Shown here one piece after another: positions 1 through 13,173 of a DNA stretch of 64,000 bases. Position 1 is the stretch's first letter; each line of letters starts with the position of its first letter. Origin of the DNA: Stromatinia cepivora (taxonomy: Eukaryota > Ascomycota > Leotiomycetes > Helotiales > Sclerotiniaceae); contig RCTD01000011.1 of assembly GCA_014898415.1 (NCBI GenBank), positions 558,001 through 622,000 of the forward strand, read 5' to 3'. A program made the position numbers and the translations under genes. The notes under the pieces are model-generated. The model saw nothing but the letters and a program-made list of their open reading frames with translations, was not told where the DNA came from and made no database searches.

Positions 1-1000
1 AAAAATTCAATTCTATTTGATATATTTGTTTTATTGAATAATATTAATTTGTATTCTGGAATTAATAAAATAATATATCTTTATCGAAATATTATTAATC
101 TTGAAAATTGCTTTGATAATTAGAATAATATATTCTTTTTATTAAAAATCTAAAATTATTAAAATAATTAAAATTATTATTAGATTTTGATATTTCCTTA
201 ATTATTATTTTGTAAAAAATATATAAAGTAATTATAAATGAAATAATTATCTTTATATTATTGATAAATATATAAATTGATATATTCTTTTGAATAATAA
301 TTCAATTATTAATAATAATAATATTATAGTTTTTATTTTTAATAATTTTCTTTTGAAATTTCTTTTTTTTTTTTTTATAAAAAAAGATTTGAAATATTAA
401 AATTGTAATTATGTATTAATAATCAATAATAAATTATTTTGTTATTGAAATTGTTTATTTTAAAAAGGATTAAAAGAATAATTTGATTATATAAAAAGAT
501 TACTTTGTTTTTGATTATAAAATATATGAAAGGAATCTATTATATAATATATTTTATTTATATTCTTCAAATAGTATATTTATTTGATTAATTTGTTTTT
601 ATTTTTGGATTATTGAAATAATTCCGAAATTCTTTTTTATAATATAAGAAAATAAATTTATTAGAAGATATTCTTTTTGAATATTTTTCATTTTAAATTC
701 GATTTCTTTTTTTAAATTATTAAAATATATTACAAAATTGTTTATATTTAGTATAAATTATTGTTTAATATACATTATTTATTATATAATTAAATATTAA
801 TAATTGTTTTTGTTTAATATCATATTATATATATATTCTTTGAATTCTTTTTATAATATATTAAAATCCGTTATTCTGTTTTTATATTAATATTAAACTA
901 TAAAAGATTGTTTTTGAAAATATTGAATAATATAATCTATTTTCTTTTGATTTATCGGAAAATAATATTTATTATTATTCCGAAATATAAATTCAATTTG
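1..1000 (-). repeat. Inverted copy of Gypsy D 5' internal region
   Basis: The reverse complement of roughly 1-840 aligns by eye with about 50579-51390; for example 1-80 matches the complement of 51310-51390 and 700-840 matches the complement of the stretch just after 50578. At 50579 the sequence lies upstream of a Gypsy reverse transcriptase, so this is probably the leader or gag part of a minus-strand Gypsy D copy that continues left of the window. No protein domain is readable. Beyond about 840 the homology is lost on the other side because an LTR fragment abuts it there. Confidence 0.6.
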
Positions 1001-4000
1001 AAAAAAGAAATCCTTTGCTTTTATAATAATAGAATCCTTATAAAATAAATTTTTTTGAAATTTTGGGAATCTTTTTTAAAAGATTAAAATATCATTAAAT
1101 ATCATTTCTCCATTATTAATAATTATTATCAATAAATTAATTATTCTTTTTTATATAAAATAAATAAAGATTTCTTTGATCTATTATTGATTTTCCAATT
1201 TAAAAATTTCAAACTTTTCTTATATATTTTGAAATCTTTATATTATAAGAATTTCTAATAAATTTATTAAATCACTTAATAATATTAACCGAACCAATAA
1301 TTATATGATCACATAATATATTAATAATATAATTTAATATTATTAAATTTTATTATTATACAAAATCTCGATCATATATCATATTAGAATGATTTATAAT
1401 AAAATAGAATATAATAAAAGCATATAAAACTTTCTTATTTCTAAAATTAAATATTATTAATTATTATTTCATTTCATTATATAAAATGATTCTATAAAAT
1501 TCAATTTAAATCAATTTTATTTATAATCATAAAATATTATAAAATTTCATAAAATCCTATCAAATATTATAAATAAGAAGATTTTCTTCAAAGAATTTTT
1601 CTAAAAAACAAGCAAAATAAATTCAATATTCAATACACTTATATTTTGACTTCAACCATTATATATTCGATTACCCTTTTAAGCTATATAACTAAGTCTT
1701 CCACTATAATAATAGTGAATAGTATTATTATTATATTATTCATTATTATTAACCAATCAACCTCCTCCAAGATATATAATCTATTTATTGATTATCGATA
1801 TAATTATTGACGGGCTTACCAAGAACCTTATAAAACAAAAGTTCGAATACTTTCGATTCCTTTTCAATCTATAAAATATAAACAACAGGATCATAAAGCT
1901 TGAATAACAATAATCTAGAATTTGAATAATAACAATCTGGATTATAAAGCTTAAATAACGATAATCTAGAATTCATAATTCTTTCTTTTGATATAAATGG
2001 AATAAATTCTATTTGGTATCCTAAACCATTATATTTTTCTACAATATACTTTAACTTGTATATTCTATATCCATCCGGAAACAAAAAATAATCAAGATTG
2101 ATCATTTTTCCGTTCTTTATTTTTTTGTCCTTGAAAAAGGATAAACTTTTTTTAAATTTAATAATTTGAAATTCAAATAAAAGAATCTTTGGATTATCTA
2201 TAATAATTAATAAATAAAGAATAATTGGAATAACCAGAATTATTGATATTATTGATATTAAAAAACCAAAGGATTATTTCTTCTTTTCCTTTTCTTTGAA
2301 TATACTATTTATTCTTTTCTTCTTTTCTTCTCTATTATTCTTTCTTTTTCATCTTTATTATCGTTTTTCGAAATTATAATATACTTCTTCCATTTAGTCT
2401 TTCAAGGATTCTGATAGGTAATACAGTAAAGAAAGAAGGAACGATAATACAGAGGTAAAGGCACAATTTCTTTTTTTTTTTTAATCTTTAATATTATTTT
2501 TATTACAATTCTATATCCCTATTTGAATTATATAATCAATGATTAGTATATTATAAAGATAAGGGTTGAATAAAGAACTTATTTTCGAATTTTGTTGATA
2601 AATAACGATATAGTAATCTGCCAAAGAATAAAAGAAAGCTGACAAAGAAATATATAAATGAATATCACAATTCTAATACTAATGATTATTCGGTTTGGAA
2701 AAATCAATAAAGTATTCGTTATAAAAATTATATCTTCTAATAATCAACAACTTTATATATCGAATATATAAATAATCATTTCTTTCTTTATAATTCCCTT
2801 TATCTTTTGTTTTGATTGAAAAGCCAATAATTTTCAATAATCTTTTTTCTCTTTTTTCTTTATTCAATTTATTATCCAAAAAACCCGATATTGAAAGATC
2901 AAATGGATCGTTATTATTAAATAAAGAAATCTTCTCTTTTTTTTTTCCTTTATCAAATAATTCTTATTTCGATAATTATAAATATAAGATTAATAAAATC
3001 TTTCAATTATATAATAAAATTCAAAAACGAAACCTATTTTCAAATTATTATCTGAATCTAGAATAAACAATTAATTATAACAAACAATAGTTCCTTTAAT
3101 AAGAAGAAATAATTTCTGAAATAAATGATTGTATATTATTCTAGAAATAAATTTAATTAAATTATATTTTCAGAGATCGATATTTTGATTCGTTATTTAT
3201 GTTGAATTCATTAATTCTCTTTACTCAATTTATTAATCCCTTAAAAAAATATTGGGATCTTTTCTTGTATTTGATTTTTTCAAAACTTTCTTCTCAATTA
3301 TCGTTTATCTAATACAATTGAGATTCGTTTGTTTAGCCTTTTTTAACCCCGAAATCTTAGATATAATCATGATTAATAAGAATTTGATTAAAACAAAAAC
3401 AAAAATACGAAAAAGGGATCTATATACCTTTAAAAATTCATTTATTTTTATTTCGCTATTGTAATCAATATACTATAATTTAGCAATGATAAACATTTTC
3501 AATTGTTATATTATAAGATCGATTATTCTTTTATATTCTTTTGATAGAAAACTTTCTTTTTATTATTCGAAATCTTGATTTTGAAAAATATTATAAATAG
3601 CAAATTGAAGATTAAAAGAAATTTGTGATTTATATATAATCAAATTCTTCTTTATTCCAAGAATACCAGAATTATTTCAGATTTATACATTACACTACTC
3701 CTTTATTGATATCTGCCTATAATCACCTTACATATTCATTCACAAATCATATGAATTGTTATATTCTATATCTTTCTATTTATTTCAAATCACCTTTCGA
3801 TCTAAAAAATGTATTACAAAAAACTCTATAATTCTTTATATCCTACGAAAGATCAAAGCATATACTTTCCAATCGGAATGAAGGATCTTTTAATCCTTAT
3901 CAATCTATTGATTGATAAAATGATTTTGATATACTAATAAATAAAGATCTAACCTAATTAAAATATATATTGACTAAATAATCATTCATTTGTTCTATAT

Positions 4001-4080
4001 ATACAACTTTTGATTCATATAATCAAGAACAAATCATTCAATTCTTTTACTCTACTAATCATATATACCATCTATTCCCC
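1001..4080. other. AT-rich stretch without recognisable gene
   Basis: Extremely AT-rich, with only short open frames (such as 1869-2105 minus, 2679-2879 minus, 2812-3066 plus and 3252-3464 plus) that resemble no protein I know. The first of these contains a near-repeat of about 12 residues because of a short DNA duplication around 1880-1970. The stretches 1640-1860 and 2380-2460 are slightly less AT-rich but show no motif. Most likely it is transposon debris beyond recognition. Confidence 0.5.
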
Positions 4081-5899
4081 GATCCCTGAAAGTGCTCTGT
4101 AATCATACTATCCCGTGATATATATGTTTTATATATTATGAATCTATACTTAGGCTTTTTTTTAAGATTATTTTAAAAACTTTGTAGTGATCAATTTCGA
4201 TACAATCCGAAAATATATGATAATCATTATCATAACGATTATAGTAGATATATTCGAGTATTTCTTTACAATCTTTTATTTTAAAAGAATATAAATCCTA
4301 TTATTATTAGTATCAATTATTTTATGTATTAAAAGTGAAGAGTATAATGAATGAATAAATAAATAAAAGTATGATCAATTTGTATTTATAGAAGAAAACC
4401 TTTAGGAAATTATCAACTTTTGCAAATACAAATTGGAGTTTTATATAATATATAATTATATCGATAAGAATTTATAAGATGATTATTGTAATGATTTTGC
4501 AAACTTCAAAGTTGAGTATTTCGAATTTGTTAATCCAAAGATTATATTCAGATTATATATTGAATTGAGGATAGATGGCTTGTTTATCAAAAAGACGATA
4601 TAGTATATAAAATTGATAATTAACAAGATTTTGATCGAAATGTTCTATACTTTATATGCATTATAATCAAATGATCAAATTCGAGAGATAAGAATGAATC
4701 GATATTTTCAATTCCGATTAAAAATTATTCTAAATTAAATCAAAATATTTGATAATAATATATATCTGGATATTATCCTTGAAAATCTAATATTTTTATC
4801 TAACCCTTAAAGAAAAGAACAAATTGTATAAATGAATATAAGGCAATTATCTTTAATATAATATAAAGGAATTCAATTATTATAATTGAACAAGAAATCA
4901 GGATTTTATATATTCAAGGAACTTTTATATAACAAATATCAAAATCCAGAATAGAAATAACATTTAATATTACTACAATTATTGTATAATGATGATATAT
5001 TATTTGAAGATAAAAAACTATTGAATGAAAGGAAATCGATTGATAGTAAAGGATTATCAAGTAGATTATTTAATAATAGAAAACTCCTAAATAACAACAA
5101 ATATTTCGGAAACAATTGTAAGATAGATGATATAGATTAAAATAATATTTATATATATTTTCATAGAAATAATGGAGGAGGAAAAGATTTATTTAATAAT
5201 GGAGGAGATAATGATTTAGGGAATTATAAGGATAAATCATTTGATTATATATAAAGCAATAATATTGGCTATGATCTTGGAAACCTCGAAAAACTTTACG
5301 ACAATATTAATAAATATATTGATCAAGATAATAATTTCGATTATAAATATGCTATCTTTCTCAATTATTGTAAAAGAATCGATATCCATTTGAATCTTTA
5401 TATAAAAGTGTTTCCTATAATATTAAAGGAGGAGGCTCTTATATTTTATTATTCGAATCTCAATTATATTCTTAATACAATAAAGGGCATTTGTGAAATG
5501 ATGAAAATATCTTTCGAAGGAGAAAGGCATCAATATGAATTTATAGAAAAATAGGATTATACGATGTTTAAAACAATTATTATATAGAACTCTGAAAAGT
5601 CGATATTAGAATACTTGAATATTATAATTATCAAACTTTGGTATTTTTAAAAAGATCTATCAAAAGAACTTCAAATAATTATATATATTCAAAAAAAAAT
5701 ACTTAATATATATAATTATATATTAGTATATAGTTAAATATATTATCGATCTTTCAAATTTGTAATCAGATTTATTGAAGATTTATAAGGTTCCATTTCT
5801 ATATATAAGAAATTATATCTAAACGAAAATAAAATATTCTATATAGATCGAATATATAATCAAAAGAACCCTAAATATAATTGCGAATATAAATCCAAT

Positions 5900-5990
5900 T
5901 AACGATTCCCTATTCAATCGAGAGGAATTAAAAGATGCTTTGTTTGCAAAAAGGAAGGTTATTGGTTAAACAAATATATAAAGGTTGAAT
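5900..5990 (+). pseudogene. Copia A gag zinc-knuckle remnant
   Basis: One frame reads RCFVCKKEGYWLNKY (5933-5977). This fits the retroviral-type knuckle C-x2-C-x4-H-x4-C, with His and the last Cys both replaced by Tyr, as G-to-A or C-to-T changes would give. The knuckle binds RNA in the Gag particle. In copy B (about 33010-33055) the first two Cys are Tyr as well, so the copies mutated independently. Confidence 0.7.
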
Positions 5991-6067
5991 GAATTGAATC
6001 GAAATGTAGATATAGGGAATTATTCAAGGGTAATGATAAGGATTTCGGTTTATATTTCGAACAATAT

Positions 6068-6241
6068 TGTGATATAACGGCCGAATAACTTGAATATCTC
6101 TTAGAATTAAAAGCTACAGATCGAAAGGTAGAACTACATGATTATATATACACAAATCGAAAACTCATTTAGCTTATTCGGGGAATACTGTATTCCGATT
6201 AGGGCTCGAATCGATCATATTATATATATATATATAATATT
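6068..6241 (-). repeat. 3' LTR of gag-only element 1
   Basis: Near-identical to 7704-7873 apart from transitions. The last positions are uncertain because of a TA run. It shares the stretch TTAGAATTAAAAGCTA with the LTRs of gag-only element 2 (complement strand), so the two elements are related. Confidence 0.75.
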
Positions 6242-6899
6242 ACCCTCCCTTATATAAAAATTCGTTTTGAATATTTTAAACAAATAATATAAAAGAACCC
6301 GAAAACAATTATAACTATAAATCATTAATTTTATTTGTCAATTTGATCAAATATATAAATTCAATAACATCCATCGTTTTCTTTATTCGATTAGAAAAAG
6401 TATATTTATTGATTATATTTTCCAAATATATTAAAGTCTTTAATTCCTTTTTTATTCTTTCTTCATTTTATTTTGAATCTATATTATTATTATTCAAAAT
6501 AGTTAATATAGGACAATTAATTGGATCAAATGAATTATATATTCCATTATATAGATTCAAATGGTAAATACAAATTCAATAATATAAAGATCTATATTAT
6601 ATATATTTGTTCTTTTTGTGAAAGCGAGTTTGTTTTTGTAAAATGAATTCGGGAGTTTTCAATTATCGAAATTGAGGGAATGCCTTTAATGGTGATACTA
6701 AAATGAAATCGGAATCGAATATATTTAGGATATAATTGATATTAGATATATTTATTGAATTGGAACGATTTTGAGAGTGAGAATTAGAGTATTGCAATAT
6801 ATAGGAAGTGAAGTTAATAATTCTATTAGGAATGAAATTATTGATTGAACGAATAATTAGTTATTGTATAATTTGTATGAATTCAGAATAGAAATAGGA

Positions 6900-7560
6900 T
6901 AAGCTGAATTGTTGAGTAAATTGATTGTGTAAAGTTGAATTGAGTTTATTACAGAAGATCGATATCTTATTCAAATCGGGTTAATTTTGATTATAAGTTT
7001 TATATAAGGTTCTTTCGAATTTTGTAATGTAGATATATAATGAATCAGTATTTTGTTTTAGAATATAAAGATGATTTTTAGTTTTTTGAACTTTGTTAGG
7101 GTTATTATAAATTCTAAAGAGTTGATTAAGGATTGTATTGTAATCAAAGGGAGTAGTTTGATCGATGGACGAAAGTTGTAATAATATTATAATTTGAATT
7201 TGAGATTCAAAATTAAAATAAATGTAATAAAATTAAATAATGGAATTGTTGATTGTAGTATTATCTATTTGAAACTTAATTTTCATTGAAGGAAATCAGA
7301 TATCGAACTTTTGTATATTTCTATTGAACTTTTCTGGATTGGAAAGGCAAGATTTTGAAATAGGGTTTGATCAAATTAAGAATAAAGAGTATAAAAAAGT
7401 AATTTCTTTGTATTATTGTATCATTTTGGTTTATAATTTGCTGATTACAGAATTGATTGATTCTATTACTAAGAAATGAAATAAAATCGAAGGGAATATT
7501 ATTCAAATATGAATATCTTTAAAAAATTACAAAAGATCCTTTCAGAAAGAGTTTTAATAA
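6900..7560 (-). pseudogene. Gag of gag-only element 1 (Ty3/gypsy-type)
   Basis: Reading leftwards from 7506, the minus strand gives a frame ending near PYFKILPFQSRKVQKYD, followed after a few stops by NTILNQLFRIYNNPNKVQK and KFERTLYKT. The same landmarks occur in the same order in the Gag of element 2 at 20206-21260, so this is its homologue. Gag forms the particle that packages element RNA. Stops are mostly TAA or TAG at conserved Gln or Trp positions. A zinc knuckle could not be read. Confidence 0.7.
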
Positions 7561-7703
7561 AGGAAAGACAATTTTACAAATTATATTATAAATATATGTA
7601 TATAAGTAGGAGTATGAGTATATATTTAGAATTTGTAGAATATGTATGAGCTTGAATATATATATATATTATTCGATTTTTTATTTCGAAAAGCTTTTAA
7701 TAA

Positions 7704-7873
7704 TATAATACAATAGCCGAATAATTTGAATATCTTTTAGAATTAAAAGCTATAGATCGAAAAATAGAATTATATGATTATATATATACAGACTGAGAGC
7801 TCATTTAGTGTATTCGGGGAATGCTGCATTCCGATTAGGGCTCGAATCGATCACGTTGTACGTATACGTAACA
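7704..7873 (-). repeat. 5' LTR of gag-only element 1
   Basis: 170-bp copy of the left LTR. Its outer end (7830-7873) keeps more G+C than the surroundings, including CGTTGTACGTATACGTAACA, which ends in the expected CA. The AATAT duplication follows at 7874. Confidence 0.75.
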
Positions 7874-8639
7874 AATATATTATCGAATACAAAGGAATTT
7901 TATCAAATATCGATATTGACAAAGAATTTGTAATATATATTTAAAGTGATTCAAAGGAGGATATGAAGAATAATGGTTTAGAGTATATTTGAATTTCATT
8001 TTGTAGATTAATTAATGAAAAAGAAATTGTAATGAATTTATTCGATAAAGCAATAATATATACTATGATTGATCTTGTTATTAAATCAATCAATAAGATC
8101 GAAGAATATAAAGCTTTCTTTTCGAGATATAATAACAAAGAGTTTCAGGGTATTATTATCGATATAGGAGTATTCCAATAATTTATAATAGGATTTAAAT
8201 AATATTAAATATATCAAAAGAATATTAAGAATATTATATTGAATATAAATAAAATAGGAATTATAAAGGTAATATTCGGAGTCGGAAAGGTCGAATCAAT
8301 TAGATCGATTTAATTGAATTTATTCCTAGAAATTATCGAATTCTATATTATAGAATCAGAAATATTATTTCTATTATTGTTATAAGATATAAATCGATTT
8401 AGAGTATATTATAATAATATTATTAATATATTTATATTATCAATTACAAAGTACCTTTGTATTTGTAAATTCAAATATATAATATTACTTTGGAATATAA
8501 AGATTCAACAATTTATATAAATATTTATTGATATAAATCATTATTATTTAATCGAATAGAAAATATAAAAATTATATTATTATTTTGATTATTCATTTAT
8601 AAATAGATTCTATCAAATTCTCCGATATATAGATTATAT

Positions 8640-9180
8640 AGATATTGTTTAAAAAGATCTCGAAAGATTTATGAAATTCTACAAATATTATCAAAAATAT
8701 AGAAAATCCTTAAGTAAATTCAAATTCAATTTTCGTGATGATATCGAATTTTATTATTCGATTATAATCGATATTATATATATCAATAATAAATTGATAT
8801 TATATGTTATCAATACAGGAATTAAATTCCAAATAGTATAATGATTTAATAATATTAATGTAAAGTATATATAAAATAAATTAAGAATATATTAGATGAA
8901 TATATATTTAAATTTATCAGATTATATTATTCATAATATTGAGAAAAACTTTGTAAATAAAGAATTCAAATAATATACTAAAATGATGATAATTATTATA
9001 AAAAGTATATTTGTTAAAGTATATTAATTAATCGGAATAATTGAATATTATTATCAAATTATTCGATATATATATAATATTATCGAAAAAGAATTTAAGG
9101 GTATTAAAATAATAAAAGAATCAATACTACAAATGATAATAAAAACAATCAATGATATTATTAATCCCAACAGAATTATA
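8640..9180 (+). pseudogene. Copia A integrase remnant
   Basis: The frame around 8670-8800 reads FYKYYQKYRKSLSKFKFNF followed by DDIEFYYSIIIDI, matching the end of the zinc-binding domain and the first catalytic Asp region of fungal copia integrases, which insert the cDNA. Downstream frames keep ENFVNKEFK-like residues near 8945, the usual second-Asp region. Several internal TAA codons are present. Copy B holds the same region at about 33920-34460. Confidence 0.65.
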
Positions 9181-9660
9181 TTTATTTTTTTAATATTTAA
9201 AGTGTATCCACGAATAAGCGAATTCGATTCATTGGTATTTAATATTCAATAATGATCTAATGTAATTAAAAAAGTAAATAATGAAATCAAAAAGTTTCAA
9301 ATTGAAAGACAAATAATAGATATATTGAATCAATATAATAACTCAAATATAATTCTTATCTATGAATTATTAATCAATTTAAAAGTATAAATATAAAAAA
9401 AAGAGAACAATCGAATTATCGAATGGATAGGATTATTCATATTATTATAAATCGAGGATGAAATCTGTATAATTCAATTATCGAATAGGTTTATAATCTT
9501 TCGATTTATGATAATGAAATTTTATATAATCGAAATAATGATATTAATAGAATTAATTATACAAATAGAATCTATTACAATAAAATAAATCCCTTAGGAA
9601 ATATCCTAAGAGGATTTCGAAATCATTTTTCAGGAAAAATTTAAGATTGTTTTAAAAAAT

Positions 9661-10460
9661 ATGGTAAAAACGAATCCTGGTATTCTTCAAGTAATTATTC
9701 CATTAATGAAAATATTATATAATATAACAAATATAATATGGATCAAAATTATAGTAATATATTTTATTAAAGATATCATAGAAATATCGGATATAGTTAT
9801 TTATTTTCAAAACGATAAAGAAGAAAATATTATTAGAATTTTCGATGAAAACCTGTTGATATTCGATATATCCCAAAATTTATTAATCTATAAAGAATCA
9901 AGAAAGAAAAAGATCAATAGTTTAATAAAAAATAATATATTCGAAATTATATAATAAACAGATATATTAAAAGGTATACAAATATTCAAATCAAGATTTA
10001 TTGATAAAATCAAAAACGAAAATACTGAAAAAGTATTTCCAAAATCAAGATTTATAATTCAGGTATAAAATGATACAGAAAAAGGAACAATATTAATATA
10101 ATCATTTATAATTCAATCAACAAATCAATATTTAATACTAAATATTATAATTATCTTATAATCAATTATACAAATAACTTTGTATATTAGGGATATTATT
10201 TAAACTTATATACAAATAGTATCCAATCTAATACAATTATTCTATATCCTATTATTCAAGAAAATAGAATTTATAAAGAAAATATTATTATAAATAATCA
10301 AATCATTATATAATATATCAAAAATTGGAAATTATTAATTCGGCATTTATTATAATCATTATTTCATTATATTTCAAATAATCCAATCAACCTATAATCC
10401 TTATCTAATATATACCAAATAAAAAGATAAAATATTTAGATTAATAGAATTTCAAATAAA
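9661..10460 (+). pseudogene. Copia A reverse transcriptase remnant
   Basis: An open stretch from 9661 to 9954 runs into the reverse transcriptase. After the first stop the frame continues RFIDKIKNENTEKVFPKSRF and then IVIQ-, LYIRDI- and YNPYLIYT-like blocks, the conserved order of fungal Ty1/copia reverse transcriptases. The catalytic Asp pair region near 10450 reads FQINNIII, with Asp changed to Asn. ATG at 9661 is internal to the polyprotein and not a true start. Confidence 0.75.
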
Positions 10461-10849
10461 TAATATAATCATTATAATTAATAAAGTATTTATATATAAA
10501 AAACAAAAAGAATTTAAAAATACAAAGTTTCTTGTAAAGGATCGAGAAATTTTATTATCCGAGAATCTTTTCAAATTTAACAGAATTATTATTATTCAAA
10601 TAAACAATAGTTTTATTTATATCAATTAGAAAAGGCAATATACAAATTTATAATTTGTCAAAATATAATCAATCAATATTTATAATACAAAAGACAAAAT
10701 TCGAAAAAATATAATCCTAAAGGATCAATATATTGTTCAATATATAAAAAAAGTTTATATTTCAATAATATATCAATCAAAAATATTATTCGCTTTTTCT
10801 TTTATTACCCAGATTATCAACCCCAAAAAGGAAAATACGAAATTAATGA

Positions 10850-11420
10850 ATAAAACAATCCAATAGCAAATAAACAATTCAACTAAAAGATTGAAATTTG
10901 TATTACTCGATTTCGATTCATTGAAATTAATAATATTCACAAATATATCATTTATTAATAATCGAAATCTATCCTTACAAATCGAATATATCATTATATT
11001 AATAAACAAAAACAATAAAACGAATCTAATTCATTAATTACCCGTCAAATATAAAAGAATCATTAAAAGTATACTAATATTAGAACTTTATAATATAACC
11101 TTAGGATTCGATATTAATATAGTATTCAAAAGTATTATCGGAAATATATTATCAAAACAAAAAGTATCATTAATTATATATATAAATTCGAAATCGTTTT
11201 ACGATTGTCTTATGAAATTAGATTCAATATGAAAGAAAAGATTGATAATTAATCTAATGATTTTACAATAATCATATAAATAAAAAGAGATAATGGAAAT
11301 CAAATAAATTGATAAAGAATTTAACCCTACTGATATAATAATAAAGGCAAAACTATATTAGGCTCTTAAAGATTTTATAAAGAACAATATAATCAAAATC
11401 AAGATTACAAAATAAAAAGA
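10850..11420 (+). pseudogene. Copia A RNase H remnant
   Basis: Frames read FINNRNLSLQIEYIIILINK, then KYKRIIKSILILELYNITLG, then INSKSFYDCLMKL, corresponding to the copia RNase H blocks whose active-site acids remove the RNA strand of the hybrid. The middle Glu and the Asn-Ser (originally Asp-Ser) motif are recognisable. The same blocks appear twice more, at about 11900-12420 and 36110-36660. Confidence 0.75.
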
Positions 11421-11651
11421 GAAACCAAAATATAATAAAAAGAAAATAATATAAATATAAGAATCAAAAAATGAATGCAAAACAAAAATCATTATAGGTA
11501 TATATTTAATCATCGGATATATAATTATTTTATACATAAATTGATTCGAATAAAAGAACAAAACGAAAGCTAGAATTGGAAAGAATATTCATTTGCTGGG
11601 TATATATATTTCTGAAGTATATAATACTTTGATTTTAAGAGAAGTTGTTAA

Positions 11652-11881
11652 TATCGAAATATGAATCATATATATAATAAGGATGATAAGGATAATAAGG
11701 ATAATAAAGATGGTAAGGATTATATATGCATTAATATTTGTATTAATGTTTCGGTATATATCATTATATAGATCTTTACCCTTTATAAATTCTAATTTTC
11801 TAGGCAAATCAAAACGTATTAATAAAGAGTTCTATATGTTCATTGATAAGCTTCACTTCCCTGTGTACAGTTGTCCCGACA
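11652..11881 (+). repeat. Copia LTR (3' LTR of copy A)
   Basis: Begins near ATCGAAATATGAATC and ends CAGTTGTCCCGACA (11868-11881). It contains an internal run of imperfect GATAAGGAT units (11690-11720). The open frames here rich in Met, Ile and Arg come from this simple repeat and are not proteins. Six copies of this LTR occur in the window. Confidence 0.8.
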
Positions 11882-12908
11882 AAAATTGATGAATAAAACA
11901 ATCCAATAGTAAATGGATAATTCAATTAAAGGATTGAAATTCGTATTATTTGATTTCGATTTATTGAAATTAATAATATTTATAAATGTATTATTTATTA
12001 ATAATCGAGATTTATTTTTGTAAATCGAATATATTATTTTATTAATGAACAAAAATAATAAAGTGAATTTAATTTATTGATTATCTGTCAAATACAAGAA
12101 GATTATTAGAAATATATTAATATCAAAACTTTATAGTATAATCTTAGAATTCGATATTAATATAATATTCAAAAATATTATTGAAGATATATTATTAAAG
12201 CAGAAAGTATTATTAATTATATATATAAATTCGAAATCATTTTATAATTATCTTACGAAACTAAATTCAATTCAAAAGAAAAGATTGATGATCGATTTAA
12301 TGATTTTTTAATAATTATATGAATGAAAGGAGATAATGAAAATCAAATAAATTGATAAAGAATCTAATTCTGTTGATATAATAACGAAGACAAAATTATA
12401 TCAAATTTTCAAAGATCTTATAAAGAATAATATAATCAAGATTAAGATTATAGAATAAATAGAAAAATTAGAATATAATAAAGAAAAAATAATATAAATA
12501 CAAAAACTAAAAAAAAATACAAAACAAGAATTATTACAAATATATATTCAATTCGTTGAATATATAATTATTTTATATATAAATTGATTCGAACAAAGGA
12601 ACAAAACAAAAGTTAGAATTAGAAAGAATACCTATTTGTTAGGTATATATATTCCTGGAATATATAGTATTTCGATTTTAAGAAAAGCTATTAGTATTGG
12701 AATATAAATTATATATATAGTAAGGATGGTAAAGATGGTAAGGATTATATACCCATTAGTGTTTGTATTAGTGTCTTAATATATATTATTATATAGTTCT
12801 TTATTTTCTATAGATTCTAACTTTTTAAGCAAATCAAAATATATTAATTATAAGAGTATAATATATTCGTTGATAAGCTTCACTTCCCTGTATACAGTTG
12901 TCCCGACA
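11882..12908 (+). mobile_element. Second copia 3' end (RNase H to LTR), head-to-tail
   Basis: Directly after the LTR of copy A the sequence restarts at a point equivalent to about 10845 (AATTGATGAATAAAAC-like) and runs again through RNase H to another LTR (12695-12908). The two pieces carry different mutations, so it is not an assembly echo. It could be an older truncated copy next to which copy A ended, or a product of unequal recombination. Confidence 0.75.
12695..12908 (+). repeat. Copia LTR of the second 3' end
   Basis: 214 bp, same ends as the first LTR (CAGTTGTCCCGACA at 12895-12908), with a degenerate GGTAAAGATGGTAAGGAT segment. Confidence 0.75.
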
Positions 12909-12949
12909 GTTATAATTCTTTTCTTTGTAAACAATATTTAAATTATTTA

Positions 12950-13172
12950 TATCGGAATATGAATTACATATATAATAAGAATAATAAGAATAATAAAAAT
13001 AATAAGGATTACATATCTATTAGTATTTGTATTAATACTTCAGTATATACCATTATATAATTTCTCATTTTCTATAAATTCTAATTCTTTAAACAAATCA
13101 AAATATATTAATCAGAAGAGTTGAATATATTCATTAACAAACTTCACTTTTCTATATATAATTATTCCAATA
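12950..13172 (+). repeat. Solo copia LTR
   Basis: 223 bp, from TATCGGAATATG to TTATTCCAATA, a mutated form of the GTTGTCCCGACA end. No copia coding sequence flanks it. Confidence 0.7.
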
Positions 13173-13173
13173 C

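Larger units (their letters stand above)
6068..7873 (-). mobile_element. Gag-only LTR element 1, nested in copia A
   Basis: A 1806-bp element begins TGTGAT and ends GTAACA on the plus strand, with the 5-bp duplication AATAT on both sides (6063-6067 and 7874-7878). Copia B has the uninterrupted target near 33150, confirming the insertion. Two LTRs of about 170 bp (6068-6241 and 7704-7873) flank about 1.46 kb. It lies on the minus strand: a polypurine tract (complement of TTACCCTCCCTTAT, 6242-6255) sits just inside the left LTR, which is therefore the 3' LTR. The interior reads as Ty3-type Gag and leaves no room for pol, so it must have used enzymes from another element. Confidence 0.8.
4080..11881 (+). 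mobile_element. Ty1/copia retrotransposon, copy A (5'-truncated, RIP-degraded)
   Basis: The plus strand shows, in Ty1/copia order, a gag zinc knuckle (about 5936), integrase (about 8640-9180), reverse transcriptase (9661-10460), RNase H (10850-11420) and a 3' LTR (11652-11881). It aligns throughout with copy B (31140-37152). Subtracting the nested gag-only element leaves about 6.0 kb in each, so the copies are colinear. Integrase before reverse transcriptase is diagnostic of copia. Homology to copy B becomes unclear upstream of about 4080 and no 5' LTR is visible, so the 5' end is lost. All frames carry stops, mostly TAA at expected Gln codons; the element cannot encode a working polyprotein. 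Confidence 0.85.

Noticed and set aside
9661..9954. Independent small gene
   Set aside because: It is the longest stop-free part of the copia A Pol and has continuing reverse transcriptase blocks after the stop.
11589..11889. Open frames rich in Ile, Met and Arg (such as 11683-11889 plus and 11589-11807 minus)
   Set aside because: They lie in a copia LTR and come from GATAAGGAT repeats. The same frames recur at other LTRs with different stops.
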